Shown here: piece after piece, positions 24,231-34,184 of the stretch
Numbering within the stretch: the first letter of the stretch is position 1
Layout of the letters: each line of letters opens with the position of its first letter
Translations under genes and position numbers: made by a program
Source: Lepidurus packardi
Lineage: Eukaryota > Arthropoda > Branchiopoda > Notostraca > Triopsidae
Assembly (NCBI GenBank): GCA_023053545.1
Contig: JAKZAN010000085.1
Location: forward strand, 62,001 to 126,000
Length of the DNA: 64,000 bases
Reading direction: 5' to 3'
The notes under the pieces: generated by a model
The model's input: the letters and a program-made list of their open reading frames with translations, nothing else
Database searches by the model: none
What the model was told of the DNA's origin: nothing

Positions 24231-24665
24231 ATGCGCAGCTACAAGAGTGCCGACCTTCCTCGGTGTCCAAGCCTGCAAACACTCGTCCTAGTCCCTTCCA
24301 TCAGCAAATTCCCTCTCGACTTCTTCGACAATATCCAGCATCGGAAAAAAAGCCATTCCTAAAACCACCGGACGCCTCTCCCAACTCTCTACAAGAATAC
24401 TACACTGCATGCACATCGGCCTGGAAAAATCCTCAAGCCTATTTGGCGGTCTCCCAAAAGGCAAACCGAGTGGAAAGGTGATAAACTAAATACCAACGAT
24501 TTCACTTTTATGCCAGGGTGTAAAAGTTTGAAAGTGGAAGGAGTTAAAAAGAGCGAGACGGGGAGCAAAAACGTGGGGAAACCGTCGGCAGTGCGGAGTT
24601 GGTTGAGGATTGGACAGGTGGAAAAGGGTCAGAAGCAAGAGCGGTTGTCATACATTAAAATCTGA
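24231..24665 (+). CDS. small basic hypothetical protein (144 aa)
   Basis: ATG 24231 to TGA 24663-24665, with one TAA read as Glu. The product is strongly basic throughout, with a Ser/Pro/Arg-rich middle and a Lys-rich C-terminus (RSPKRQTEWK, VKKSETGSK). It is divergent from ISY1, with about 170 bp of shared upstream DNA. No known domain is seen; it could be a nucleic-acid or microtubule binder on charge alone. Confidence 0.5.
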
Positions 24666-24790
24666 TGGCTTTGTGTTTCTCTTCTATTCTATATATTCGT
24701 TCGAGTTGATGTTTGTATTTGACTCTGTTCTAAATGGTGGCTGATTCGGCCCGTATCTCAGCATAATAGCCAATATTCTAGCAACTCACG

Positions 24791-25339
24791 ATGGTCATAA
24801 TAACAGTGGGCATCTGCGACCGAATTGGCAAGATCCTCCTCGCCCGCCAGTTCAAGGAAATCCACAAAAGAAGCCTTGAAGAGCTCTTCTACAGCTTCCC
24901 CAAAATGATCAAGCAGGGCCAGCAACACACCTACGTCGAATCTGACAAACATCGAATCCTATATGTCCCTCTCGAGAACCTTTATCTCGTCCTCGTCTCT
25001 CTGAAATCCAGCAACATTATCGAGGATCAAGAAACAATCAAGCTCCTCTACAAAGTCCTCCTTAATGTTTGTCCAGAAGGCATCAGCGAATGTACATCAT
25101 CTCATTACATCAAATCAACCTTTGCAGAGAGTATTGATAGGAATTGCATCGACATCGTCTTAGGATTCGACGACGCTATTTCCATGGGCTATCGAGAGAG
25201 CGTTACACCCCAGGAGATCGAAAATCAATTGAAGATGGACAGCGCAGACGAGAAGGCACATCTAGCTCTCATGAAGCAGAGGATTGAGGACGCACGTGAA
25301 GCAGTCAAAAAACAGCTGGAAAAGAACCATAAAGGTTGA
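24791..25339 (+). CDS. delta-COP (archain) truncated to the longin domain
   Basis: ATG 24791 to TGA 25337-25339, 182 residues with no TAA/TAG inside. It aligns along its length with the N-terminal third of the coatomer delta subunit: LLARQF near the start, IKQGQQHTYVE, RILYVPLENLYLVLVSLKSSNIIEDQETIKLL, LGFDDAISMGYRESV, then the helix starting MDSADEKAH. Normal delta-COP is about 500 residues and carries a C-terminal mu-homology domain. Here TGA follows the longin helix, and only ~200 non-coding bp separate it from the next gene, so no mu-homology domain can be encoded downstream. It may be a longin-only paralogue, similar in shape to zeta-COP, or a recent truncation. Confidence 0.85.
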   Translation: MVIITVGICDRIGKILLARQFKEIHKRSLEELFYSFPKMIKQGQQHTYVESDKHRILYVPLENLYLVLVSLKSSNIIEDQETIKLLYKVLLNVCPEGISECTSSHYIKSTFAESIDRNCIDIVLGFDDAISMGYRESVTPQEIENQLKMDSADEKAHLALMKQRIEDAREAVKKQLEKNHKG

Positions 25340-25541
25340 GCAGGAAGGAGTGGACCCTGCACCCGGATGCCGCATATTGTTGCATATTGTTGCATATTGA
25401 TGTATGTAGGAGAAATATTGATGTTCATAGAGTAAAGACTGACGCATTGATGTGGGATAGATAGATTAAACTACAAGCTCCATAAACTGAAAATCAACGG
25501 AAACTATATAGTTCAGTAACAGTACATTGTAGACTTCTAGC

Positions 25542-28500
25542 ATGGATCGCCAGACCAAGTATTCGTACCCTTTCAGCAGTAGCCTGACTCCCAACAAGCT
25601 TCTGAGCCACCACAGCAGCCAGCAGATGATGGAGCCCAGTGTCCAGAAACTATACAATGATATCGACGTCCTGACCGAAAAAGCCCGACAGCTTCGCTCC
25701 GGCAAATACTACCCTTCCGAAGACCGCAAAATGTCGGTTGTCCTTAGATAAACCGAGATCATGGACCGAGTAAATGATATGAAGCTGCTGGAAGAACAGC
25801 AGCGGCTTCTCACCTAATAAACTAATGTTTTACGTGTGCCCAGTCGCTAAAGAAATACACACACCCCTCCTAGCCCTGTCGGCGGAGTTCATAGGCCTCG
25901 TTCAAGTCTGACTCCCACCAGTAAATATCTGTATCAAGAGTCCAATGAGAAGGAAAGACTAAGAAACAATGGACTGACTTCGCCTTTTAACCTTAAGTCA
26001 GTCAATACGGGGGGGGCCAACCCAAATACCTCAGGTTATGATGTTCAAAATAGATCGACAGCGTTAAGTCCTTTTACAGCTGACAAAGGTCGCATGGAGG
26101 ATCTCGTAGCATAGTCAGGATAAACCATAACCAAGCTTAACAAAACTATACAGGCTCTAAAGGAAGACAGAGCTATTCTCATCAAATAGCATGAACAGGA
26201 AAAGAGTATACTTCAGGAAAAGCTTTAGAAGCTGCAGAAGTAAAGACTTACTCCGACCAAACCCAGCTCAGCATTGGGATCGGGGATACCTTCCCCGGTA
26301 CAGCAGTCAAGCCAGGTGCTTAACTACCTACAAAGGGAACTTGACGAGGTCAGGAACAAGTTATTGAAAACAGAGTTGGCCAACCAACGACTAGTACAAA
26401 GTCTGAGTGAGAAAGAGGAACAGATAAAAAGGCTGGATCGATAACAAGCCCTCAAAAAGGAGGAAGAAGCCAACATCAGAAAGCTTGAAATGAGAAGGTT
26501 GAAAACAGAGTAAGAGCAGAGGAATAAGGAAGCACGTAATGTTGAGGAAAAAAAGGAGTCGATTGAAGCCTATTCTGCCTTGGAATCCGAGAAGAAGCAG
26601 ATAGTGGTTGAGTTGCAGAGGCAGGAGGCGCAGTTACGTGAGGAAGTGGACAGGGTGAGGGCAAAGCAGGAAGCCGAGTCTCGAGTGATTCTATAGGCGA
26701 TTCAGGCAAGACAGAAAAAGCTGCAATAGGTGGATCAATAGGTAGAAGAGAAGGCAGCACAGAATGAAAGGTATAAAAACGAACTATTCATGCAGTCAAA
26801 GAAGTACGAAGAGCTAAAGGGGGAAGTGGATCAGAATATTCGATAGCTTGAGAATCACAAACAGGAGATCGAAGAAAAGAAGTAAGAACTAGATCGGAGA
26901 CACCAGGAGAATATCGCACGCGAAACCACAATAGGGCAACACAACCAACTCCTAGACTTTCAACACAGATCCAACGCTGAGTAGCATCAGTCCTTACAGT
27001 CCCAGATAGAAATTCTGTCGACTCTCGAATCTCAGTACCGACAGCTAGCAAGTGCAGACTACCAAACTAAAATCAGCGAATAAAATAAAAAGCTGGAAAC
27101 CCTTTCGCAAAAGAGAGCCCAAGCAGAAGAAATGGAGCAGCAACTGAGCGAAAGAGAAACAGCTCTATAGGTCCGAAGGAAGAGCCTCGAAGCAGCAGAA
27201 AGCACACTGATTCTTGCAGAGACGAGTCAGAGGGAAGTAGAAACACGCATTGCTTAGGTGGAGGTGGAGAATGACAGACTGGGACGGCAGATTTCTTAAC
27301 TGGAGATAAAGAAAGCAAAGCTAAAGTAGTTAGATGCATAGGGTATAACAGAGGAAATGGAGGCAATAGCAGAGCGGAAGAAGGAGCTTGTCTTGATGCA
27401 TATGTCATTACTGCAGGAAGAACAGGCACACGATGCACGATTAGAAGCCTTGGAAAAAAGACAGTCTGAGTTGGAAAGCAGGTAGGAATTATTGAAAAGC
27501 CGCAGTGCCCCTCAAACAACAGAGCCGACAATTATGGTAGGGGAAAGAAAGGTGACCCAGGAGGATTTAGATGAGCAGCAGTAGCTGATAGATTTGTTCA
27601 ACAAGAAATGCGAGGATGTGAATCTGCTACCCCAAGGCTACAGCCTCCTCGAACAGTTCGAGTCCATCCAGCAGAGTATCTCCTAAGCCAGGCGGTAGGA
27701 ACACAGCATCACAAACGACCTGTTAGCCAGAAGACAATAACTGGAAAGTCTCGAACAAGATATTGGTCATTCTCGAAATGAGTATGATATCTTAGTAGCT
27801 AAAATTGAAACGCTAAAACTGTAGAGCCAGTCAGTCAAGGAAGGGATTAAAGTGGGGACGGACGAGTTAAAATTGGCAGAGGAACAGCTAGCAGCGAGAA
27901 GAGGGGAAGAGGAAGCACTCTCAAAGTAGAGGGAATCACTGGATCGCCAAATCCAAGAAAGGGAGGCAAGCTTGAAGCGTAAATAAACTGAACTGGAGCA
28001 TATGCAGAAAGTCCTCGAAGCGACCAGGAAGGAATTAGAGGAGGGGGTTAGAGATTTTGAAAAACAAAAAACTACTTCAAAGCCAGCAGAAGAGTCCATG
28101 AGGCAGTCACAGAGGTCTTCATCGCTCGAGACTTCTTAAAATTGGGAATCCTCGGAGGCCAGAGCTTCAGGACTCCTAGATGCACGCACATAGATTAGTT
28201 CCCTTCATAATCAAATATAAGGGTTCCAAACAGAGCTCAGACAAATAGAGTCGCATCTTTAGAGTGTATCAGTACCTATCTCAGAAAGAGACCTTTCCCA
28301 ACTCCAGAAAATTGTGTTACAGCGACTCGAAGAATCTAATGCAAGCTAGGAGCTGACGAATCGCCTGCGAGAACGAGTGAAAAGAGGATAGAGACGGGCG
28401 TAGGAGAACCAAAGTCTAATCAAAGAAGTAAAGGCAAGCTTGGAGACTTCGGGGAGGCTAATGTAGAAGTAAGGGTTGTCTGAGTGGGTAGCGAGGTAGA

Positions 28501-28568
28501 TTGAGAATCTGGACAGGATACTGAGGAACCTGAGCATAGAAGCAGGCTAGGCGGAGGATGCTGTGTGA
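25542..28568 (+). CDS. long Glu-rich coiled-coil protein (1008 aa)
   Basis: An unbroken frame from ATG 25542 to TGA 28566-28568. Residues 1-75 are Ser/Thr-rich with a short helix; about 110-240 is low complexity; from about 250 to the end is an almost continuous Glu/Gln/Lys/Leu coiled coil. More than 40 TAA/TAG codons occur, mostly at heptad positions where neighbouring codons are GAA/GAG, so Glu fits well. The minus strand is open over long stretches here, but with non-biological composition. The protein is of the size and type of ciliary rootlet, basal-body or cortical scaffold proteins; the exact role is unknown. Confidence 0.75.
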
Positions 28569-28649
28569 TATAGAGGCATATTGTTAGTAGTCTGTTGGTA
28601 GGTTTAAAACCTCGACTCTGAAAACTAGTTGTTTATTTAACTCAACCAA

Positions 28650-29189
28650 ATGATCGAGACGACCGGACAAGAAAATAATCGGAATTCGAACTCATCCACT
28701 GCCTTATTATCGGAGGAAGTGAGTCATGCAAATTACATCTGCTGTGACTGCTGCAGACTGCCCCCCCGGCAAGTGCCTGATTTCATGCCGCTACAACCAT
28801 CAAACATCGATGAACCAACATGGTCCTCTTCTCGACCGCAGCAAAGACCTCGCTGGTCCATCAGAGACCCATACTCAGAGAACAAAGTCCCTGGGTAGCC
28901 GCGATAATTGTCATCAGAGAGTGGGAATCAGAAACGCCAAGGAACCTATTCGAGACCAGATGAATAAGTCAACAATAGAGAAGGGGGAGGTCGATGTGGA
29001 GATACAGGAAGCTTGATGGAAGCGAATAAGAAAGCCGTATAGGAATAAGAGAAGGAGACCCCTGAAACTGTGTACTGGTAGTACATGAGGAGGTTCACGG
29101 CCGTATCAGAAGAAAACAAGTATATGAGGGAAGAGCTGAACTATCTCAGGTCTCTAGCGATGAAGTTGGTATCGCGCCAAAAGGTTTGA
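28650..29189 (+). CDS. hypothetical protein with Cys-rich segment and C-terminal coiled coil
   Basis: ATG 28650 to TGA 29187-29189, 179 residues. It contains a CCDCC cluster at about residues 33-37 and a long charged middle. The C-terminal helix contains WEYMRRFTAVSEENKYMREELNYLR (given only to show the heptads). Several TAG/TAA codons are read as Glu. It lies ~80 bp downstream of the giant coiled-coil gene on the same strand. No known domain. Confidence 0.55.
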
Positions 29190-29267
29190 ACCTTCTACAT
29201 TCTCCTCTCCCTAATTACAACCTTTTTGCTAGTTATCAGTCTGTTTAAACTATGCGTAATATGCATA

Positions 29268-30425
29268 TCACTAATCTAGCTGCAGGCCTGGCAGGAGTCC
29301 CGTCAGCGATGTCTTGCTCACATCTCCCACAAACTGGTTGATCTTTGTCTCGACGAATCTCACTCTTCCGTAGATCCGCTCCATACTCTCCAGCTTGTAC
29401 TTCTTCAGCGTCAACTCCGTGTGCTGCTTGTCTTGCTCGATGATGTCGATCAGCCTCTTCCGCTCGAAAGCTTTCCTCTCACCATCCAGCTTCTGTTCGT
29501 TCTACAACTTCTTAGCATCGATCTCGTAGTCTCTCTTCAGTTTCTCGATGTTCATATTCTTCTCGTTCTCGATCTTCTTCTTTTCGAGTGCGCCGGTCCT
29601 TTCGTAGTGCTCCACCTCTTGTTGCTTTCGTTTGATCTCTTGCGTCTGTTGGTTTACCAGTTTCTGCGTCCGAGACACTTGTTCGGACTGTTAGATCTTC
29701 AGTTCTGACTCCAAGGTCCTCTGGGTCAGTGTCTCATCAGTTTCTAGCTTCTTTTCTTACGCCTTTAGATGTGTCTCCTGTCTAAATTCGGCCTGCAGAT
29801 CTTCAAAAAGCGACTTCGAACAGATTTTGACCTCAGTAAGCTCGACAGTCTCAAGCCAAATCCCCCAGCCTCGCAGCATTGGCTGGAGTTGAGCTTTTAT
29901 ACGATCTCTCAACATGTTTCTATTTTTCATCACGTCATTGAGTTTGCAGTTGGCAAGCTCGTTTCGGATGACAGACTCACATAATGATCGTACATTATTG
30001 TTCGAGTCATAGCCACCTTGCATATACTTATAGCACTTGAAAGGGCCGTCTCCTTCACGGAAAACTGACCAGAAGGCATAACCTTCGATTTGGACACCTT
30101 GCATCTCCAGAGTAACATTGTTGGCCTCGAACTCTACTCTTTGGACCAGACTCGGGAACTTCACAGTAGTCTCGTTAGGAAGCACCAGGGTCTTGAGTCC
30201 GACATCAGCCTTGACTAGCTTGCCATTACGGATGACAAGAAGCCACTCATTGGGCTGAGCTTCTACCCATTGAGAGATCGACATGAGGTAGAAACCAAAG
30301 CACACGATGGCAAGGATGAGTCCGATGGCCCCATAGACTTCTCGAGGAGGGGCGAGGACAGCATGGAGGGCTGTGTTGTAAAGAGCGAGAGGGAATGTCT
30401 GCAAGTAGTGTGTGAGTGTTTCCAT
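29268..30425 (-). CDS. SPFH/band-7 (flotillin-like) membrane protein
   Basis: ATG 30423-30425 to TGA 29268-29270, 385 residues. One transmembrane helix lies at about 33-55 (YGAIGLILAIVCFGFYLM). An SPFH/band-7-like domain follows (about 60-230), with VIRNGKLVKADVG, a VEFEANNVTLEMQGVQIEGYAFW strand pair and the C-terminal helix entry VIRNELANCKLNDVM. The rest (about 230-370) is a charged coiled coil, as in flotillins, and the end is short and hydrophobic (LTGLLPGLQLD). Two TAG/TAA codons in the coiled coil and one just before the stop are read as Glu. Flotillin-like proteins assemble membrane microdomains; the position of the single N-terminal anchor also fits a prohibitin/stomatin-type layout. 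Confidence 0.75.
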
Positions 30426-30610
30426 GGATTTTAGTGAGTAATAAGATATAATGAATAAGTAATGCAGTTCTCGGGAGAAAAGATGGCATAAATCGATCAC
30501 TGGAGTTATATATTTTGGATACTTCGCATGCCAGTTCCCTACCCACACGATTGCAAACCCTTTCGTAACTAAACACTATATTAGAATTCGGTAGTAGATC
30601 TCGTAACACT

Positions 30611-32856
30611 TCAGTCCTTCCTCTCGCGTTTCGTCGCCGCCAGCGCCTCCCCGATTATCCTCGTTACCTTCCTCTGTGTCTCTTCCGGCAGCTCGTATTT
30701 CCGTGAAAGCTTCTGTGCCAGTGATTCCGCAGTGTCCCCTTCTACCACATAAATGCGCTCAATCATCTTTTGCCCAAGTTGAAGGTCGATTTCTAATCTA
30801 TAACGCTTTAAACAATATCAAAGTAGGCTTCCTCATGTTACATTGGTAAGGGCCTACGGTCCGCTGTCAGGGTTAGAGTAGGCTGGCTGCGTTAAATCAG
30901 TGGAGAAGTTTGGCGTCTGCGGTCAGAGGCGTTAAGAAACGATTATGGTTTATGCAAGATGGCCTGGCTGCTACTATTGCTTAAATGGTTGTCTGGCGAC
31001 TGCCTTCTTGGATGGGATGAGAAGTGTTAGGGCTTGAGAGCAGTGGTGCTTGGTGCGTGGTAGAACCTGGAGACCTTGACTCCTAAAATGGAGTGCTGCT
31101 TCTTGCGCACTTCGGGTTTTTTGTGCAGACTTTTCTAGGTTTGAAAGGATTTGGTGGAAGTCGAGCGCACTCCATTTCTGTCAGCACTTAGCATCTTCTG
31201 TTTTCTGAGCTGCTGCTGTGAGTTAATAAGTTTGTTTTGCACGAACAGAAAAAAAGAATTCGATAGCGAGTCGATCTGTTGGGGGCAGAAGCTCAGAAAC
31301 GCGTGCATCGGTCTCAATAATGGGCACCCATTCATTCCCTCCGAAAGCCTACTGTTTGTCTGCAGGACCGAGCTCACCCTACTGTTCTCGAAAATCGAGG
31401 GGCTGGACTCTTTCTCTGTAGCAGGAACCGTCCTGCGTAAAAGAATTTTCTTTTTTTCCTTTTTGTGGGCTGTTGTCGACCATGGTTAGTTGCTAAAGCT
31501 TGAGTTCTTCTGAGGAGTAGTCTCGATAAAGACTGTGCGGGTCGGGACATGTTGTGAAAGTTGTGAAAAGGTCTGACCCAGCATTGGAGACAAGGCCTTC
31601 TAAATTTCTCGTATGATGCCAGATGGATTGTTTTTGGGACGACCTCCTAGTATGTGATTGAGTCGCGGGATGAGTTCAATCATGTCATGGATGTAGAGTG
31701 GAAGTTGGAAGCCAAATATTGCGAGTATGAGGCTGAGAACCGAGAGTTTGTCAGTGGTGTGGACAGAGCCGAGAAGCGTATAGGCCTCGGATAACAGTGA
31801 CCTCTAATGTGCAAAGTTCTGATCGTTGATGTTTTCGCAGCCTCGGAGGAGGCTCAAGTGTTTCAGTATTTCTGTGAACTAAAGGTACTCTGTCCTCTAA
31901 AATGCAGATTAGGGGCTGCAGTGAGTGCTAATCACATGCAGATATTGTTTGATGAGCGTCAGAGGAATAACTGTTTGTGGAGTAGACTAAGACAAATCCT
32001 TTGTGGGAGAAGATCTCGGTTTCGAAGTCTTCTGGAGAGAAGATTTGTTGATCTCGAAATTGACCCTTCCTGCGTTCGGTCTTTTTGACCGAAACTGCCC
32101 AAAATAGGGGACAGCTACGTTATGGTTCGTTCGTGCAGCCTTTGACTACCGCTGCGGAGTGAAAGATGTTTTGTGAGCTCTTGCTTTTGACGAGTCGCCC
32201 ACAAGCTTACTCAGACAAACCACAAACTTTTCCGAAAGGAAATTTGCACTCTTTTATCCGAAACGCAAAGGTGTCTTCGTAATGTTTTACAGATCGCTCT
32301 CAAACTTGCCTTTAGAACTGGACTTGCGATCACAACTTATTCTGTGAACCGAGTCTTTGCTCGGATTGTCTTAGCGACGGTACCTCGGCAGGGGATTAAA
32401 AGTGTCAGTGTCAGAAAGCAGAGGACGTAGCTTGAGAGCAGGCACATTTGTTATAATCGGTTTACTGCATAAGTACTATTTGATCACATGGTTGAGGTTG
32501 TTCTTGCAGAGTTGTCTTCGTTAGGGCTGTGCTGCCAAGTTAAAAGCAGGGCTCTGCAGGGTCGGAGGAGTCTTGGGAGAAACCTCACGCGACTCGGTTT
32601 CCTGCTTAATGCTTCCTGCTAAGATAAGGGGCAAATGATGGTTGCGTGGGACGGAGTCAGTCTTGCGAAGAGTAGGACTGTCACGCTATACTGATTAGAC
32701 TTCTCGGACTTGATTCATGTTTATGAAGCGTGGGGCGAAGGTAAATGAGTAGTTATGGGTGGGAGGATCGAAGAGGGAGTCGCGGGCTCCGAAGAGGTCA
32801 CGGCGAAGTTGCTGCATTCGAGGGCTAAGGTAGGTTGGCGGGGGGTGTTCAAGCAT
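30611..32856 (-). CDS. hypothetical helical protein with C-terminal beta-grasp-like motif (733 aa)
   Basis: Exons 32856-30842 and 30797-30611 with a 44-nt intron encode 733 residues. The N-terminus reads MLEHPPPTYLSPRMQQLRR, followed by a long basic, Ser/Pro-rich region. About 290-400 forms helical repeats (FTEILKHLSLLRG, ILAIFGFQLPLYIHDMIELI) like HEAT/ARM solenoids. The last 65 residues show a strand-turn-strand-helix motif, LEIDLQLGQKMIERIYVVEGD then TAESLAQKL, which recurs at the C-terminus of many uncharacterised protist coiled-coil/kinase proteins. Another frame over 30860-31483 is also open and has an ATG, but it needs extra splices; the model used here needs only one. The 5' end lies ~200 bp from the telomeric array. 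Confidence 0.6.
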
Positions 32857-33063
32857 GGAGAGCCGAAGCGGAAACTGAATTAAAGGGTTCTTTAAGAATT
32901 TAGGAAAGGCAATAGACTGAGTTTAATAATAAAATATATGTATAGATGTAAAAGCATGAAAGTAAGATCAACCGCCACCACCGGCTACCCGTAATGTCTG
33001 TGCTATTATATTTACGATCTCGACATTCTAGCCAATAACCTATGAATTCTGACCAAGTCTCGA

Positions 33064-33286
33064 GGGGTTGGGGTTGGGGTTGGGGTTGGGGTTGGGGTTG
33101 GGGTTGGGGTTGGGGTTGGGGTTGGGGTTGGGGTTGGGGTTGGGGTTGGGGTTGGGGTTGGGGTTGGGGTTGGGGTTGGGGTTGGGGTTGGGGTTGGGGT
33201 TGGGGTTGGGGTTGGGGTTGGGGTTGGGGTTGGGGTTGGGGTTGGGGTTGGGGTTGGGGTTGGGGTTGGGGGTTGGGGGTTGGGGT
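33064..33286 (+). repeat. interstitial telomeric repeat array (GGGGTT)n
   Basis: Thirty-four perfect GGGGTT units run from 33064 to 33267, followed by two GGGGGTT variants and a final GGGGT at 33282-33286. GGGGTT is the telomere unit of Tetrahymena-type ciliates. The G-rich strand reads 5'->3' to the right, the orientation expected for the right-hand end of the sequence to the left, not for a left-hand end of the sequence to the right. Unique sequence continues without a gap on both sides. It may be a captured or fused telomere, a site of alternative chromosome breakage seen in a mixed assembly, or an assembly join. Confidence 0.95.
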
Positions 33287-33967
33287 GCTCACCAAGTAGA
33301 CACTTGATGAGGCTGTCCAGATTCTCGCCAACAGCTTCCTCAGCATGAACGACATTTGGAAAGCATTCAACCCCACCCCGGAACAAATCATCCCCTTCCT
33401 CAAGTTCCGCCTCTCCCTTTCCATCGAAGCCGACCTCGCCTACGTAATTTATCATGTTTACAACCTTCAAACAGTGGCCTAGAAGTTGACGGAAAGATGG
33501 CCGGAGTCACGGTCCAATACGACGCAGTTGACTACCTGAACATGCCGCCCTTCGAAACCCAATGCGAATTGTTCCTAGCACTGGGAAGGTACGCCATAGA
33601 ATTGGAGACAGCCATATCTGAGGGAAACTATGCCCGAGGCGAGTGTCTGATCGGAGCATACGGTGTGATTGACCCGATCTATGCGTCGAAGGGATACGTA
33701 ATCGATTTCTGGTACGAAGGCTTCAAATATCTATCCAATGTGGGCTTCAAAACATATTACTCGAGAGCCAGCCATCCGATCTCCCTTGCAATTCTCAAGA
33801 AGTTTGGAGCAGAGGAGGTGAACTCGTTGGAGTTCAGATAAGCAGCTCTGAAGGGGAACAAATTAACTTTGGTGGCGAATAGACTTGAAAAAGGAGCTGC
33901 CGCCTCTGGACTCGCTGCGATCCAAGAAGAAAGAGGGTCAAAGCCGAGGAGCCAAAATGATGAATGA
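33287..33967 (+). pseudogene. GNAT-like acetyltransferase copy 1, 5' end replaced by the telomeric array
   Basis: The encoded protein is clearly homologous to the downstream copy (34185-34909) from VLTKETLDEAV onward, including SFLSMND-W, RGEC-IGAYGVIDP and TYYSRASHPISLAILKKFGA. Homology begins exactly where the GGGGTT array ends; the first ~13 residues present in copy 2 are missing. The array frame stays open into the gene from an upstream ATG at 32994, giving a Gly-Trp tract. A 31-nt intron (33444-33474) is likely, but the flanking exons are out of phase by one base. TAG 33297-33299 and TAA 33839-33841 align with GAA in copy 2. The end is TGA 33965-33967. Either a broken copy or a live gene with an odd 5' end and a one-base error. 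Confidence 0.6.
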
Positions 33968-34184
33968 AACTTTATGTTGCCCAGGTTATTATGAGTTTAT
34001 GGGAAGACCGATAAAATAAAGCGTACTGCGAGATGTTAAGATAGTATTTGTTGGCAGAGCGAATCGTTGGATGCTTACGCCATAATCATGTCATAATGTT
34101 TTGCGACTTTCATTCATTGTTTTAAACCTCCTCCCATGCCTTCCCTTAATTATCCTTTTCCTACACCCCAAACTTCATCCCCAC

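Noticed and set aside
24791-25541. A spliced mu-homology domain for delta-COP in the ~200 bp after its stop
   Set aside because: The interval is too short, AT-rich and repeat-like (TTGCATATTG), and the next gene starts at 25542.
25225-28537. Long ORFs on the minus strand opposite the giant coiled-coil gene
   Set aside because: With only TGA as stop and an AG-rich coding strand, the reverse strand (poly Ser/Leu/Phe) is almost stop-free by chance.
30860-31483. An alternative minus-strand frame with ATG 31483 (a separate ~100-aa gene)
   Set aside because: It needs at least two extra splices around TGA codons. The frame used for the 733-residue gene is open from 32856 and needs a single 44-nt intron into the same C-terminal motif.
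31807-32088. Plus-strand ORF at 31.8-32.1 kb as a small gene
   Set aside because: It is opposite the helical repeats of the 733-residue gene, whose frame is continuous here.
33042-33307. Poly-Gly-Trp, poly-Gly-Leu and poly-Pro-Gln/Thr ORFs over the repeat as independent repeat-protein genes
   Set aside because: They are simply the six-frame reading of (GGGGTT)n; the array is telomeric in unit and purity.
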